The notes beneath the pieces are model-generated. The model was given only the letters and a program-made list of their open reading frames with translations, was not told the DNA's origin and made no database searches. Of a stretch of DNA of 64,000 bases, positions 44,244 to 54,400 are shown in pieces (within the stretch, counting starts at the first letter, position 1; every line of letters starts with the position of its first letter). The DNA comes from Anisus vortex (Eukaryota; Mollusca; Gastropoda; Planorbidae): the NCBI GenBank assembly GCA_949126835.1, contig OX421506.1:27789441-27853440 (forward strand). Direction: 5' to 3'. The position numbers and the translations under genes were made by a program.

Positions 44244-45676
44244 AGAGAGAGAGTTAGATAGTTATAGATAGATAGATATGGATAGAAACATAAATAAAGG
44301 GATATATATAAATTAAGGTAGATATATAGATAGATAAAGAAATTAAGAGAGACAGATATAATTATAATATGTAGATACATAAGGTATATAGAAAATGAGA
44401 AATAATTTCACCAATCCATTACTTTCAGGTGCTAAGCGAGATGCGTGGATTTTCACAAACTCTGCAGCGTTTTGCAAGTCCGTGGCATTTATTCCTGGCA
44501 AATAAAAAACATGTATGTTATAGATTATTATTTCTAATATATTATGCATTTAAATGGACCAATATAAAAAATAAGTTATTAGCTTACGGAAAGAATGGCT
44601 TTTTTTGTTTGTAATAGATTTATGACATCTAATCCTAATCATGACATGTTCGGCCCCAATTAATAGTATTCCTAATTAAGTATTCATTCATTAAATAAGT
44701 TTAAAATAAATTGTGGCCCCTCACTTGTCGGGCAACTTTAGTTTTTTTTTAAATAAATGATTTTAGCTTTGTTTTCTAAATTATTATTTTTTGGGGGCAT
44801 TATACAATCGTATCTCTGCGACATTTAAGCAAGTATACTTCACACCAACCTTCGTTCGTCCTTTTCACTGTGTCCAGGATGTATTGGAAAACTTCCGCAG
44901 CATCCGGGTCCTTCTCATTGTTGATTGGCTCACTGGTGACTGTTACGTCATCCTGTGCAGACTGGAATGAAGATTTCTAGTTCTTATTAGTTAGTCTAAT
45001 ATTTATCTGGTTATTTTATTTTATTTAGAGTGAGATAAATAGGTAGCTAGCGCCTGTCTCGAGCTTTACACAATCCCGTCCACTCCGCTCGGCTTCTGAT
45101 GCACAGTAACTCTTCAGATCCCTCGTGTAAAGCTAGAGTCCGCTGACCAACGTGCATTCTTATACGTGGGCCCGTCCGCCTAGAATCCCCTCCCATTACA
45201 ACTTCACATGAGCCCTAGCTTCGACACCTCCAGGAACTGGCTGAAGACGCACCTATTCCGGTAGCAGTATTCACCTGTACATATATACATTTTCGTCTTT
45301 TATTCGTTGCCTATACTCTGTCTGAAACTGTTGACTGCGCATAGAACTGTTCCCAAACGGGATATGCGCTATACAAGTATTATTATAATAACTATTATTA
45401 TATAGATAGATAGATAGATGAATTTATGAATAGATAGATAGACAGACAGATAGACAGACAGATATATAGATAGATAAATAAATAGATGAATAGGTGAAAA
45501 GATGAACATATTAATAGATGAATAGATATATATATACGAATAGATAGATGTATGATTAGATAGACAGATAAATCGATATAGATAGAAAGATATACTTTTT
45601 AATGTATATAATGTGTACTTACTATAGTCTGTATGAGACAGCAGCACAAGGCTACGAATACTATAGTCGCTTTCAT
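35697..45676 (-). CDS. Gene B: paralogue of gene A, secreted precursor with cationic C-terminal peptide (8 exons)
   Basis: Minus-strand exons are 45676-45623, 44961-44850, 44494-44423, 43922-43827, 39973-39884, 38836-38762, 38624-38592 and 35773-35697, of 54, 112, 72, 96, 90, 75, 33 and 77 bp (202 codons plus TGA). Exons 2-7 have exactly the lengths of gene A and clearly related protein: SAQDDVTVTSEPINN, GINATDLQNAAEF, AGEDVDKVILEAATKVKLEA, SDVMKIDDALKLWEALA, RIADKILTTLPTL, NNIKGTADEP. Exon 1 is a signal peptide (MKATIVFVALCCCLIQT). Exon 8 has RICVTF, then GVCVGWKFRIK, ending LWGR. Alternating hydrophobic and basic residues around two Cys suggest a beta-hairpin peptide; WGR suggests a Trp-amide end. 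The last frame is chosen because phase 1 conserves ICxT....GVCVxWK. The role is inferred. Confidence 0.75.
36707..37630 (-). repeat. 30-bp minisatellite split by an insertion (intron 7 of gene B)
   Basis: About 12 units at 36707-37075 and three more at 37532-37627, consensus CTAGCTGTGCCTACCTTTCTTTTGTCTACA on the plus strand, slightly degenerate. As 30 is divisible by 3, both strands stay open (SVDKRKVGTA on the minus strand, TFLLSTLAVP on the plus). Coding is therefore not shown, although the minus-strand frame lies in gene B orientation. Confidence 0.85.
37076..37531. mobile_element. 456-bp GC-rich insertion in the 30-bp array
   Basis: The foreign, GC-rich segment begins TGTAAAAAG and ends GGGTACA. 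It is bordered on both sides by GTCTACACT, compatible with a 9-bp target duplication, though that word also recurs in each array unit. No domain is recognised. Stretches like GGCGGGCTAACGCATGGGGG on the minus strand may derive from a LINE. Confidence 0.5.
37700..37890. mobile_element. Small hAT-like MITE (191 bp, intron 7 of gene B)
   Basis: Ends CAGAGGTGTAGCGAG and, inverted, CAGAGGCGTAGCTAG. The flanking 8-mers GTTGTGTG and ATTGTGTA are probably a decayed TSD. Confidence 0.6.
37965..38010 (-). mobile_element. CR1/jockey-like LINE 3' scrap
   Basis: ACAGACGTTCCTTCTAAATAG followed by AAGATTATTAC matches the last bases of the family at 3722. Confidence 0.4.
38305..38605 (-). repeat. 33-bp minisatellite copying the exon-7 end and 5' splice site of gene B
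   Basis: Nine occurrences of ACGAACCAG|GTAATTTTCTG at strict 33-bp spacing (minus strand). The first is the real exon 7 end at 38592. Each later unit brings an in-frame TAA before its donor, so only the first donor preserves the protein. One unit reads GTGATT. The open frames on both strands are artefacts. Confidence 0.9.
39265..39440 (+). mobile_element. CR1/jockey-like LINE 3' end, copy 5 (intron 5 of gene B)
   Basis: CCGAGTGGCATCTGGGCATGG, AACAGACCAGGAAATCC, AACTTAACATCATT and CGCAATAATCTTC match the family. Truncated at both ends. Confidence 0.6.
39515..39777 (-). mobile_element. tRNA-derived SINE, copy 4 (intron 5 of gene B)
   Basis: Minus-strand copy: GTGGCCGAGCGGCAGCGCTT head, GGGTTCGAACCCTGGAGAAG, GGTGTCCCTTAGTCTACCC, GGCTGCGCATAGTGCTGGCC, ending near GGGATACTTA. 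Confidence 0.8.
40376..41339. mobile_element. hAT-like non-autonomous element, 964 bp (intron 4 of gene B)
   Basis: Ends TAGGGATGTTAAA and inverted TTAACATCCCTA, with AACCGG-rich subterminal repeats on both sides. A perfect 8-bp TSD TTCGAGAA lies at 40368-40375 and 41340-41347. A 19-G run sits at 41245-41263. The interior carries a fragment resembling the Zn-finger tail of non-LTR proteins (CLKCGRDCPSRVGLHSH at about 40715-40765). Confidence 0.85.
40650..40870 (+). pseudogene. Captured non-LTR C-terminal zinc-finger fragment
   Basis: The frame MSAHRLDVRYCLMCLKCGRD continues CPSRVGLHSHSRRC. This CxxCxRxCxSRxGLxSHxRxC pattern ends many RTE-like ORFs. It sits wholly within the hAT-like element. 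Confidence 0.4.
41906..42388 (+). repeat. Unknown dispersed repeat, 483 bp, copy 3
   Basis: Near-identical to 5974-6448 with the same borders (TTATTTTAAGTTGCA ... TTTTCTTGTT). Confidence 0.65.
42484..42560 (+). mobile_element. CR1/jockey-like LINE 3' scrap
   Basis: GGCGCAATAATCTTCTTTAT and GCGTCTGTAATGTAT, then ATAAGATAAGATAA: the last ~75 bp of the family, with its tail. Confidence 0.5.
42596..43795 (+). repeat. 14-bp minisatellite, ~85 units (intron 4 of gene B)
   Basis: Consensus GATATTTAGACAGT. The variant ACAAT recurs at distances that are exact multiples of 14 (7, 10, 9, 4, 11, 7, 4, 9 and 9 units), so no indel disturbed the register. It starts about 30 bp inside the intron from the exon 4 donor. 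Confidence 0.95.
44190..44240 (+). repeat. (TA)n microsatellite (intron 3 of gene B)
   Basis: About 25 uninterrupted TA units followed by a (GA)n and GATA stretch to about 44340. Confidence 0.95.
45020..45405 (+). mobile_element. LINE 3' end of L2/CR1 type (intron 1 of gene B)
   Basis: The relic frame contains ASTPPGTG / NWLKTHLFR-like words. The 3' end GATATGCGCTATACAAGTAT is followed by ATTATAATA, typical of LINE ends with GCGCTATAxAAGTATTATTATT. 5'-truncated. A GATA microsatellite adjoins to about 45600. Confidence 0.5.
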
Positions 45677-45732
45677 CTTGACAAACCACCTACGTGCAAG
45701 TCGCTACGACCCGAATGAGACCTAGGATGCCC

Positions 45733-45740
45733 TATTTATT
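45733..45740 (-). promoter_or_regulatory. TATA-like box of gene B
   Basis: AATAAATA on the minus strand, 57 bp upstream of the start codon, at the position of the TATAAATA of genes A and C. Confidence 0.45.
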
Positions 45741-46149
45741 CTACGAAGGTGTGAAATAAACCTCTTACAACAAACCTGTTGTCTAGCGTAAGTGTTTTAT
45801 TCCTATGTTCACATCCGCATCCTTTATGACATATTATTGAGGTGTTTGTTGCGTTGTTCGTTTATGCAGGTTTTGACGTTTTTCCCAGTACCCGCGAAAA
45901 AGTCCTCGTGTAAGCCATAAACGCATAAACGAATAAACGCATAAACGCAGTGATAAACAAAAATGGCACAATTCTATACCATAAACCATCGTGTGAAAAA
46001 TGTATCCACCGCTAGCGACGTGTCGCTTCCATTCTCAAACTATAAGGCTCTTTTTCAATTTAAACCAAAAATAATAAAGGTCATGATTGTTACTCAATTC
46101 TGGGGGGATGACTCTGATTGATGACCACACATACTCCCTGTATGTCATA
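45741..46149. other. Upstream region of gene B, small tandem repeat
   Basis: AAACGCATAAACGAATAAACGC-like units at about 45915-45958. Otherwise nothing recognised. Confidence 0.4.
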
Positions 46150-46640
46150 CTTACTTACTTTCTTACTTATGCCTTTCGCCCCCACCTGAGACATAAGGCA
46201 CAAACAAGAGTCCTTCAGGTATCCCTATCCTGGGCCAATTTCTCTATCTGAGCCCAGTTAAGCCCTAGCTTTTTAACATCGGTTTCTATATCTCACCTCC
46301 AGGTGTTTCTCGACCGACCTCTTTTCTTTTTGCCTTGGGTGTTCTTCCAAGTGAGCTCTTGCCGAGTGCCGATTTTCTGAGGGTGTGGCCATTCCATTTC
46401 CACCTCTTTTGGGAAATTTTCTCTTCCACAGGCCTCTGTTTCGTTCGTTGCCAGAGTTCTTCATTACTAATAGTTTCTCGCCAACTTATCATAAGGATTC
46501 TTCTAAGGCAGGTGTTAACCAAAGCCTGTATTTTCCTGACATTGGTAGCGGTTATTCTCCAAGTTTCCGATCCATACATCATAGCCTCGGACACTTCTGA
46601 AAGCTCTTTCACTAGCCCTGTGTACCCAAATGGTCCGAAC
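46150..46640 (-). pseudogene. RTE-like RT C-terminal fragment
   Basis: The minus-strand frame has MMYGSETWRIT, LVNTCLRRILMISWRETISN, WNGHTLRKSALGKS and RTPKAKRKEVGRET. After a frame change it continues ETDVKKLGLNWAQIEKLAQD and ends LVCALCLRWGRKA. This is the C-terminal region of an RTE-like protein, 5'-truncated. Confidence 0.7.
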
Positions 46641-46789
46641 TCCCTTTTAATTTATTTTATTAAAGTAAATCAATACCATGTGCGTTTTCCTTCACGAAGT
46701 GTATACTTATGATGTGCAAAATGTATTTTGTATAGATGCAAATTACATAGATCCTAAATTCATTTTGGTTATTGTGCATAATACAATAG

Positions 46790-47800
46790 ACCAGTCTTAA
46801 AGGGGCCTGACCTTTTCAATGTGTCATGTGTTATCGTGATGATGAACTTCCGGTTTTCTTCCGGCAATACACTTTATATGATGTGTTCGGCTTTGTTTCA
46901 AGTATAGCTTTTGCAGCTGTTTAACAATTTATTTCAACCTCGACGTCCAGTTCTGGTCTTTTTAAAATATTCAAAGGCTACATGATTAGTTATGAGGAAT
47001 GTGTTTTAACATTAAAGGTGAGTATGAGATAAATAACAGTTGACGTGTCAGTCTGGTTAATTTAAATAAGCTAGCTTAAAAAAAATTGTCAAGATTAGCG
47101 GTTCTTGGCTATCAAAAAATATGGTCCTTGATACATAAAGACTAAAAAATAAATATTTTGCATCAAGCAATAAGTTTGATAATAAAACTAGGGAATTCTT
47201 TAAGATTAATGTTCACAATTCATCGTTTTTCTTCGACAACGTCTTTTGGGAATGACATCAAATTTACTCCCTACACATTTTCTTACTCGCAGTGCAACGA
47301 GGGACGCTGCACAAAGGCAAGTTTTGTTAGTAAATACATTCTAATTTAGAAATAAATTACAATAATAATCTGTTACAATTGACAAGTCTTAATTAGGCGT
47401 GACCTTTTTAAACAAAAAAAGCACGCTTTTGCTGGTGTTTGGCAATTGATTTCAACCTCGATGGCCCGTTCTAGTCTTTTAGAATTAAGATTAGATTATG
47501 AGGAATCTGTTTTTAACATCAAAAGTGAGTAGGCGATAATCAATACTCAAGTGTTAGTCGCGTAAGATTAAATATATCTTTGTTTACAAAATAAATTAGT
47601 CAAGAGTTGCCTTTCTTGGTTATTAAAAAACACAATGCGTAGATTCATAAAAACAAATAACAAAAATTATTTTCCATGCAATAAGTTTGATATTATAAAA
47701 AGGTGAAATTTCTCTTCTGACTTTCCCAATCCATCGTTTTCTTTTGGCAACATTTTTTAAAAAATGAAATAAGATTTAATCTCCTTTAGCTTTTAGGACA
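46790..47800 (+). repeat. Diverged tandem pair of ~600-bp and ~410-bp segments
   Basis: 46790-47370 and 47390-47800 align through GTGACCTTTT, TTTCAACCTCGA, ATTATGAGGAAT (followed by GTGAGT in copy one), GCAATAAGTTTGATA and CATCGTTTT. It is unclear whether this is a decayed transposon or a duplicated gene remnant. The 47158 frame is not credible. Confidence 0.45.
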
Positions 47801-47889
47801 ATCAGTAGCACGTTCTTTAATTAAATAATCGAATAAGACCGAAAATGTCTTTCCTTATTCCTTATTCGAGACCATATATCTTACATAAA

Positions 47890-48058
47890 AGTATTCTTTC
47901 TTCCCAAGTGACATTCGGGCATGGAAAGGGTTGCCTGTACAAACCAGGAAAATTAGTAAATTAACTTCATTGAAAACAATAGGTAAAATATAATACTAGA
48001 CTCACGGGTAAGCGTAAGACGCAATAAACCACTTTAAAGAAGGAGCGTCTGTAATATC
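47890..48058 (+). mobile_element. CR1/jockey-like LINE 3' end, copy 6
   Basis: CAAGTGACATTCGGGCATGG, GTACAAACCAGGAAAATTAG and GGAGCGTCTGTAATAT match the family. Confidence 0.6.
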
Positions 48059-48335
48059 ATCACCAAACCATTGACCGTTACGGTCTTTGGTGGGAGCGAA
48101 TCGACATCTCAGCATCTTTGCCTAACTTGAATGGTTGTCAATGGTTCAGTCATTTGCAGCTTTGTCCAATCTTTTATAGTGTCGAACAATCATTTCCGCT
48201 GACAGCCTTTCCGACGTCCACCTTCTACAGTGCCTCGGAGGATGGATTTTGGCAGGTTTAAATGTCGCAACACATGAACGAACCATGTCAGCTTGAGCCG
48301 CTTGATCATTACCATAGCATAGACACAATTTTTAT
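48055..48335 (-). pseudogene. RT C-terminal fragment of another non-LTR family
   Basis: The minus-strand frame reads RLKLTWFVHVLRHLNLPKSI, RGTVEGGRRKGCQRK, a stop, then LFDTIKDWTKLQMTE. This matches the GHVxRHxxLPKxILxGTVEGGRRxGRQRKxWxDNIKEWT ending. The other open frame here (RSCVATFKPAK...) is a shadow. Confidence 0.6.
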
Positions 48336-48794
48336 CACCAAATATTTTTCAAATTTATTTTTAAACGTCTATAATAGATGAATGATCAGTGGAAATAGAT
48401 CTTTATAAGAGAAGATAGACAAATTAGCACTATCATTGTGCTATTTTAAGAAACCTAGCCTCAATCACAAAATTTTTCTTAACGCAGTCAACAGTGCTAA
48501 ATTTTAGTGCAGCATTTTCATTACAGGAAGTTCTTAAAGTTTTAAACTTAAACATCTGTCTATGCAAGGTGAACTAATAGTTTACCATCAACTGTTGGCT
48601 GTAGTTATTTTAAATTCTAATTAGCTATTTAGCTCATCATTGAATTACACTTTAGCTATGTGTAATTTGAAATAACACACAAAGTTTTTGCAGAAAAAAA
48701 CAGATAGTGGTAAAACATTTGTACTAAACTTTACAATAGTTTTTATCTTCCTATCTTTTCTTATTGACAATGAATCTGATAATGTTACTAAATA

Positions 48795-48950
48795 TTACAG
48801 ACACACAATTTATACAGAAGACCATTGCGTCCTACGTCTATCCGTGGTTTTACTGTAGGTTTGCACCCCGATTAGTGTTTTAAAAGATGTGAAGTTACAA
48901 ATTTTGCTGATTTGTTAAAAAAAAAATTTCATGGCATGGTGCCAATAGAG
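48795..48950 (-). mobile_element. CR1/jockey-like LINE 3' end, copy 7
   Basis: TTGCGTCCTACGTCTATCCG, GTGTTTTAAAAGATGTGAAG. An ATAAG microsatellite stands alone at 49136-49157. Confidence 0.5.
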
Positions 48951-49239
48951 AAGAAAGGTATTATGTGACGGGTAACTGTTACATGAAAAAAATATATATA
49001 GTAATAGAAAGTTATTAAAGAGAGGATTCGATTAGCATATTATTTATTAAAATAGAATACAAATTAAAGAAGAAGATTTTTTAAGTGAAGAAATCAGAGT
49101 AAAAAAGACAAAGAAGGAAATATTATTATTATTATCATAAGATAAGATAAGATAAGAATTGGCATTTTATCCCGGAAAGACCAACATGAGACAAGGTTCA
49201 GACTACCTTCCAACAAACTCCATTGAGGGAAACACCTAA

Positions 49240-49805
49240 GATGTTGTAGAGGTTTACACCTCTCTTGGAAGCAAACATCTTAAGCACACTTTCCCCTGGA
49301 TAAAGAGTCCCATACTAGAATTAATTTGAAACGCAACAACCTTAATAGAAAAACTTAAGAGTGTGGGACAAAGCATAGCTCACTTATAGGACAAAAAGCC
49401 TCTGTGTGTCTTTAATCAGTGCTTAGCACACTTCTCTATGGAAGAGAGACCCTTGCCACCTCGCTAAGCAAACAAAGCAGCTCAATAGCTCTCACCTCAC
49501 ATCAAATTGCAGGATAGAATCAGAACTGTTGAGGTGTTCAGGAAAAGAAACATGCTGAGCATAAGCACAATTTTGAGTGGGAAGCGCCTGCTGTGGATAT
49601 GCCATGCCCAGAGAATGGGCTCCGAACGTATCCCCCAGAGCCCTGCTGTGTGGCATGTGGCGCATGGATATGAGGCGCCCTTGCCTGCGTTTAAGGGTTA
49701 CAGATTCGCTTCTGGCGGGCATCGAACATATATCTTGGGAGGATCTTGCCGAGTATCGCGCCTTCTGGTGGACAAATGTGTGAGATGGCACGCAAGTAGC
49801 AAAGT
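49240..49805 (+). pseudogene. RTE-like RT C-terminal relic, heavily mutated
   Basis: Across frames: VEVYTSLGSKHLKHT (the YLGS region), KLKSVGQSIAHL, LSISTILSGKRLLWICHAQR, ERIPQS, LLCGMWRMDMRRPCLRLRV and SWEDLAEYRAFWW. It is colinear with the tail of the 22363-23785 element (FAVLSERRLRWLGHVRRM...SDWEEKAEDRSTWR), so the same family with many stops. The 70-110 codon frames here are parts of this relic. Confidence 0.6.
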
Positions 49806-49905
49806 CCACCCTTGCAGATTGTTATTGTATTTCTAAATTAGAGTTTAATGCCTTGTGTATTATGACTACTTTATTCCTTGTACTTCTCTCATCTAGTGTT
49901 TCAAA

Positions 49906-51463
49906 GTTTAGTTGTTCTTTTTGTACTCCTGTCAGTTGCAGGCAGTTGGTGAACATATAAAAAGATACTGTTTGGGATTCCTAGAGAATAAAAAACAAAA
50001 ACAAACAACAAACAGTAAAGAAAAACATCTCCACTATAACACTCAGCATAGCGAAATTGAATTTTTTTGTGAAACGACGCCTTGGAACTATTCCTGTAAT
50101 GCCTTTGCGAACTTCGCTTTGTGAGAACCTCTTAATCACTGGTGAACCCTGCTTCGCCGACCCTATCATCAATTTGGTCCGACGGGTACATAACAGGCTA
50201 CTGCAAACCTACATTTCCGGTCCTATTATTTCATTTACTAACAAAACATACCAGTGTTTCTGGTTGTACTGCGAGTAAGACAAAATGTAGGGGATTAAAT
50301 GTTATTGCACTGGCCGATTACCCGTATCGTTTGTATATAATGACTTTAAATTAAAGCATTAAATATATCTACATATGGCAAATAGAAGTCGTAAATTAAC
50401 AAGTGATCTAATTTATTATTCGCATTTTAATTTGAGTATTTGCATTTAACAAAAATAAAGGTTAAAATAACACATTGAACTATTTGTTGGATACCTAGTT
50501 CTGATACCGGTATTAAAAAAATATATCATCACTAAAATATTTATAAACTTTCTTCATTGCTGAATGGCCTGAACTTGATGGCGACGGTGCAATAAAATAT
50601 TGTATTTCTACAACACAAGTTGCCTTTGTAAATACAGTAACCTGAAGTTAGTCGGAAAACCTATTGAAAAGGTTAGGCCTCATTAAGAATGGTCTAGAAT
50701 TGCTTTTGAGTTTGTCTTTTAATTTAGAGTAACAAGTAACAATGTGCTGTCAATACTTGTACACGTGCATATGTCTTCATGTGACAATAATTGTTAATAC
50801 TTATTATTATTCAGGTTTTACAAATCTCTTAAAACTGACTTACTAAATACTTAAAATTATTTTATGAATGAATGTCACGGTAAATCATATACAGTACATC
50901 AAATGAAGATCGAGTATATTGCAGTTATTTTTTTACTGAACTATATTATTAATATTGTTTTGTTTTTCTTCAAGAAAAGAAAAATAATTCATATGATAAC
51001 AAAAAATTCAAGAACTCAGCCGAATATGTTTACTGTTATTACATTTGTTTTTATTGTGTCATGTACTTTAAGTGACTTTTATCATGTCTAGACATAATGG
51101 TTATTACAGCTCATAGATATATTATTTTTTTTAATGAATAGAACAAATTTTATTTTGCAAAACATCAAAATTTCTAATTTGAGTTGAATTTTATTTTGAT
51201 ATTAGATATATCCTTGTAACTGTATCTCGTGTGCAATAATATAAAAAAACTGAGTACGGTTACATGTTAAGAGTGTTTATATTAGTAATACATTTAACTA
51301 CATAAAATATATAAACCACTTTAGTTATCTGTTTATTAGTGTTTTAAAAATTTGAATTTGTCTGTGCATTAAATAGTTTTTATTCATTACAAATAGATTA
51401 AATTTTAATATATAGTTTTATATAGTTGTTAAATTTGTTTTCAGCTTAACTAAAATTGATAAA
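49906..51463. other. Intergenic, with a SINE 3' scrap
   Basis: 50136-50200 is a SINE tail (CTGGTGAACCCTGCTTC, TCAATTTGGTCCGACGGGTA). The rest is AT-rich; no exon is recognised before gene D. TTTTCAG at 51437-51443 may be the acceptor of a 5' UTR intron of gene D. Confidence 0.4.
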
Positions 51464-54400
51464 ATGGCTTCAAATTATTTGATCGTCTTTACCGTAGTCC
51501 TATTTATTACAGGTAAAATACTTTATTTTATATATTTTTAGATGTTTTGTTTGAATGATTGCAAAATGCTTTTGGTACGTTTGCTATTTCTTTAACAACT
51601 TAATAGCCTACTATAATGTAATAATAGTCAGAGAATAATATTACAACCAGCACAAAACTTTAATAATAAAAAACAAATAGGTCTACGTCAATTTCTTACA
51701 CAACGTTTTAAAATGAATCAGATAGTTGAGTCCAGAAACATGATTGATTCATAGATTGTATGAGTGACATTTGTATTCACTTTTCTTCAAATTTGGACAT
51801 TCCATTGTTTTTCCAGTGTCAAGTTACGTTTTCTTCTAAATTCTTTTTAAAAAGAAGCTGAAGCATAATGATAATTAGGCTTTTAAATTATTTCCTAAGA
51901 TAAGCCCAGTGTTCTTATACACCTTTAAGAAATGAAAAAAAAGAAGAATAAAAAAGTCAATTAGGAAACTTGGTAAAAAACATTTCGAGTCATACTTGTA
52001 ACTCATTTAAACATATTTATGTTTTTATTAAACGTGATTCAGTATTAAGTAAAATCTTACCAAGACGATTGTATCATTAGTTAGAAACAAATTATTGTGC
52101 TTCCTTTCAAGAGTAATTTATGTTCTGTCAGTCTTTGAACTGTACCCCTTCATGATGTCCATTGGCAGGCCGTCCGATCGTGCAACGTGTCCAATTTCAT
52201 TTAAATTTATTGTATTTTGCTGCGATGAGCAGGTGCTTGTATCGATGCAATGACGTTGTTGGTTCGTTTTCGGACAACTTCGTTTTGTGGTGTGCCCTTT
52301 GTATGACATGTTCAGTATTTTGAGGAAGCATATCATTTATAAAGGGCCCTAATCTCATTTTTTTCTGGGAATATATTGTAAGCTCCAGGTTTAACAGTTA
52401 AATATAATAACATTATATTATTTTCTTTTTTCTCTATAAAAATTTCAGTACCGGTAGCACCCAAAGACACTAATACAACGAATGGTATGAATACTTACAT
52501 TTTAACTTTGTACAGTAAGGGGTCACAAAAAATTCACACATATGTCTCACGTAATATGAATTATTTAGTATTAAAAAAGTACTTAACTGTAGCAAGAAAA
52601 AAATATTTTTTTCTTCTTTAAGCGAACTTTAAAAACTGACACTAATTATTCCATAACATTATGTGTCTGATCATACCTATAACATTCCTAACCTAGACAT
52701 TAGCATAACTTTATTAGCCTCTTCATACCTATAATAGAAATTGCCTGATCATACTTATAAGATAGCTAGCCAGATGATACCTCTGCCTTTACTATTATGG
52801 TCATACCTATAAGATAGCTAGCCAGATGATACCTCTGCCTTTACTATTATGGTCATACCTATAAGATAGATAGCCAGATCATACCTATGACTTTACTGTT
52901 CTGGTCATACTTACTAAATAGTAAAAAGATTAACCAACTACTTAATTAATAAATCTGATGGTAATTTTTTTTTAAAATATGTTGTCTCAGTATTTATTTA
53001 TAATATTTTTTTTTTAGAGGGGCGAGGTTGCCAAGCGCGTTTGACTGGCTTTCTGTGGGTCCTGGGTTCGAATCCTGGTAAAGGCTAGTATTTGTTTTCG
53101 AGACTGGAGGGTGTCCCTGAGTCTACCTATCTCAAATGCGACTTGGCATTGTGCTGGTCACATATCCCCTTCTATGCGGCCCCACATAAACTGGTGAACG
53201 CATCTGCACCGGCCCATATGATCAATTTGATCTGTGTGGTACTTTACTTTTCTTTCCTACTATTTATATGTACATGTTTATATCTATCTAGATATCCTAA
53301 TTATTGGTGGATATACACAGACACACAATTGTAAAGCTGGAATGATCGCAAGTGTGGATACGTATAGCCTCACTGCGACAGTCCGTCTGGCAAATCCTGA
53401 CCAATTAGAGACGAGATACCTGATAATTTTTACACAGTCATTTAAGACCAATTATAGCGATACATTCTTAGTAAGTTTAAGTTAGTCATTTAAGACCAAT
53501 TATAGCGATACATTCTTAGTAGGTTTAAGTTAGTCATTTAAGACCAATTATAGCGATACATTCTTAGTAAGTTTAAGTTAGTCATTTAAGACCAATTATA
53601 GCGATACATTCTTAGTAAGTTTAAGTTAGTCATTTAAGACCAATTATAGCGATACATTCTTAGTAAGTTTAAGTTAGTCATTTAAGACCAATTATAGCGA
53701 TACATTCTTAGTAAGTTTAAGTTAGTCGTTTAAGACCAATTATAGCGATACATTCTTAGTAAGTTTAAGTTAGTCATTTAAGACCAATTATAGCGATACA
53801 TTCTTAGTAAGTTTAAGTTAGTCATTTAAGACCAATTATAGCGATACATTTTTAGTAAGTTTAAGTTAGTCATTTAAGACCAATTATAAGGATACATTCT
53901 TAGTAAGTTTAAGTTAGTCATTTAAGACCAATTATAGCGATACATTCTTAGTAAGTTTAAGTTAGTCATTTAAGACCAATTATAGCGATACATTCTTAGT
54001 AAGTTTAAGTTAGTCATTTAAGACCAATTATAGCGATACATTCTTAGTAAGTTTAAGTTAGTCATTTAAGACCAATTATAGCGATACATTCTTAGTAAGT
54101 TTAAGTTAGTCATTTAAGACCAATTATAGCGATACATTCTTAGTAAGTTTAAGTTAGTCATTTAAGACCAATTATAGCGATACATTCTTAGTAAGTTTAA
54201 GTTAGTCATTTAAGACCAATTATAGCGATACATTCTTAGTAAGTTTAAGTTAGTCATTTAAGACCAATTATAGCGATACATTCTTAGTAAGTTTAAGTTA
54301 GTCATTTAACCCAAGCCATTGCAGAATGTTTTTAGCAATATTTACGATGCAAGTTGAACATAATTATTTAACGTAGGCCATTAAAAATGATTATAGTGAT

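Noticed and set aside
53437..54300. CRISPR array
   Set aside because: 48-bp units are continuous with no spacers and start within an exon.
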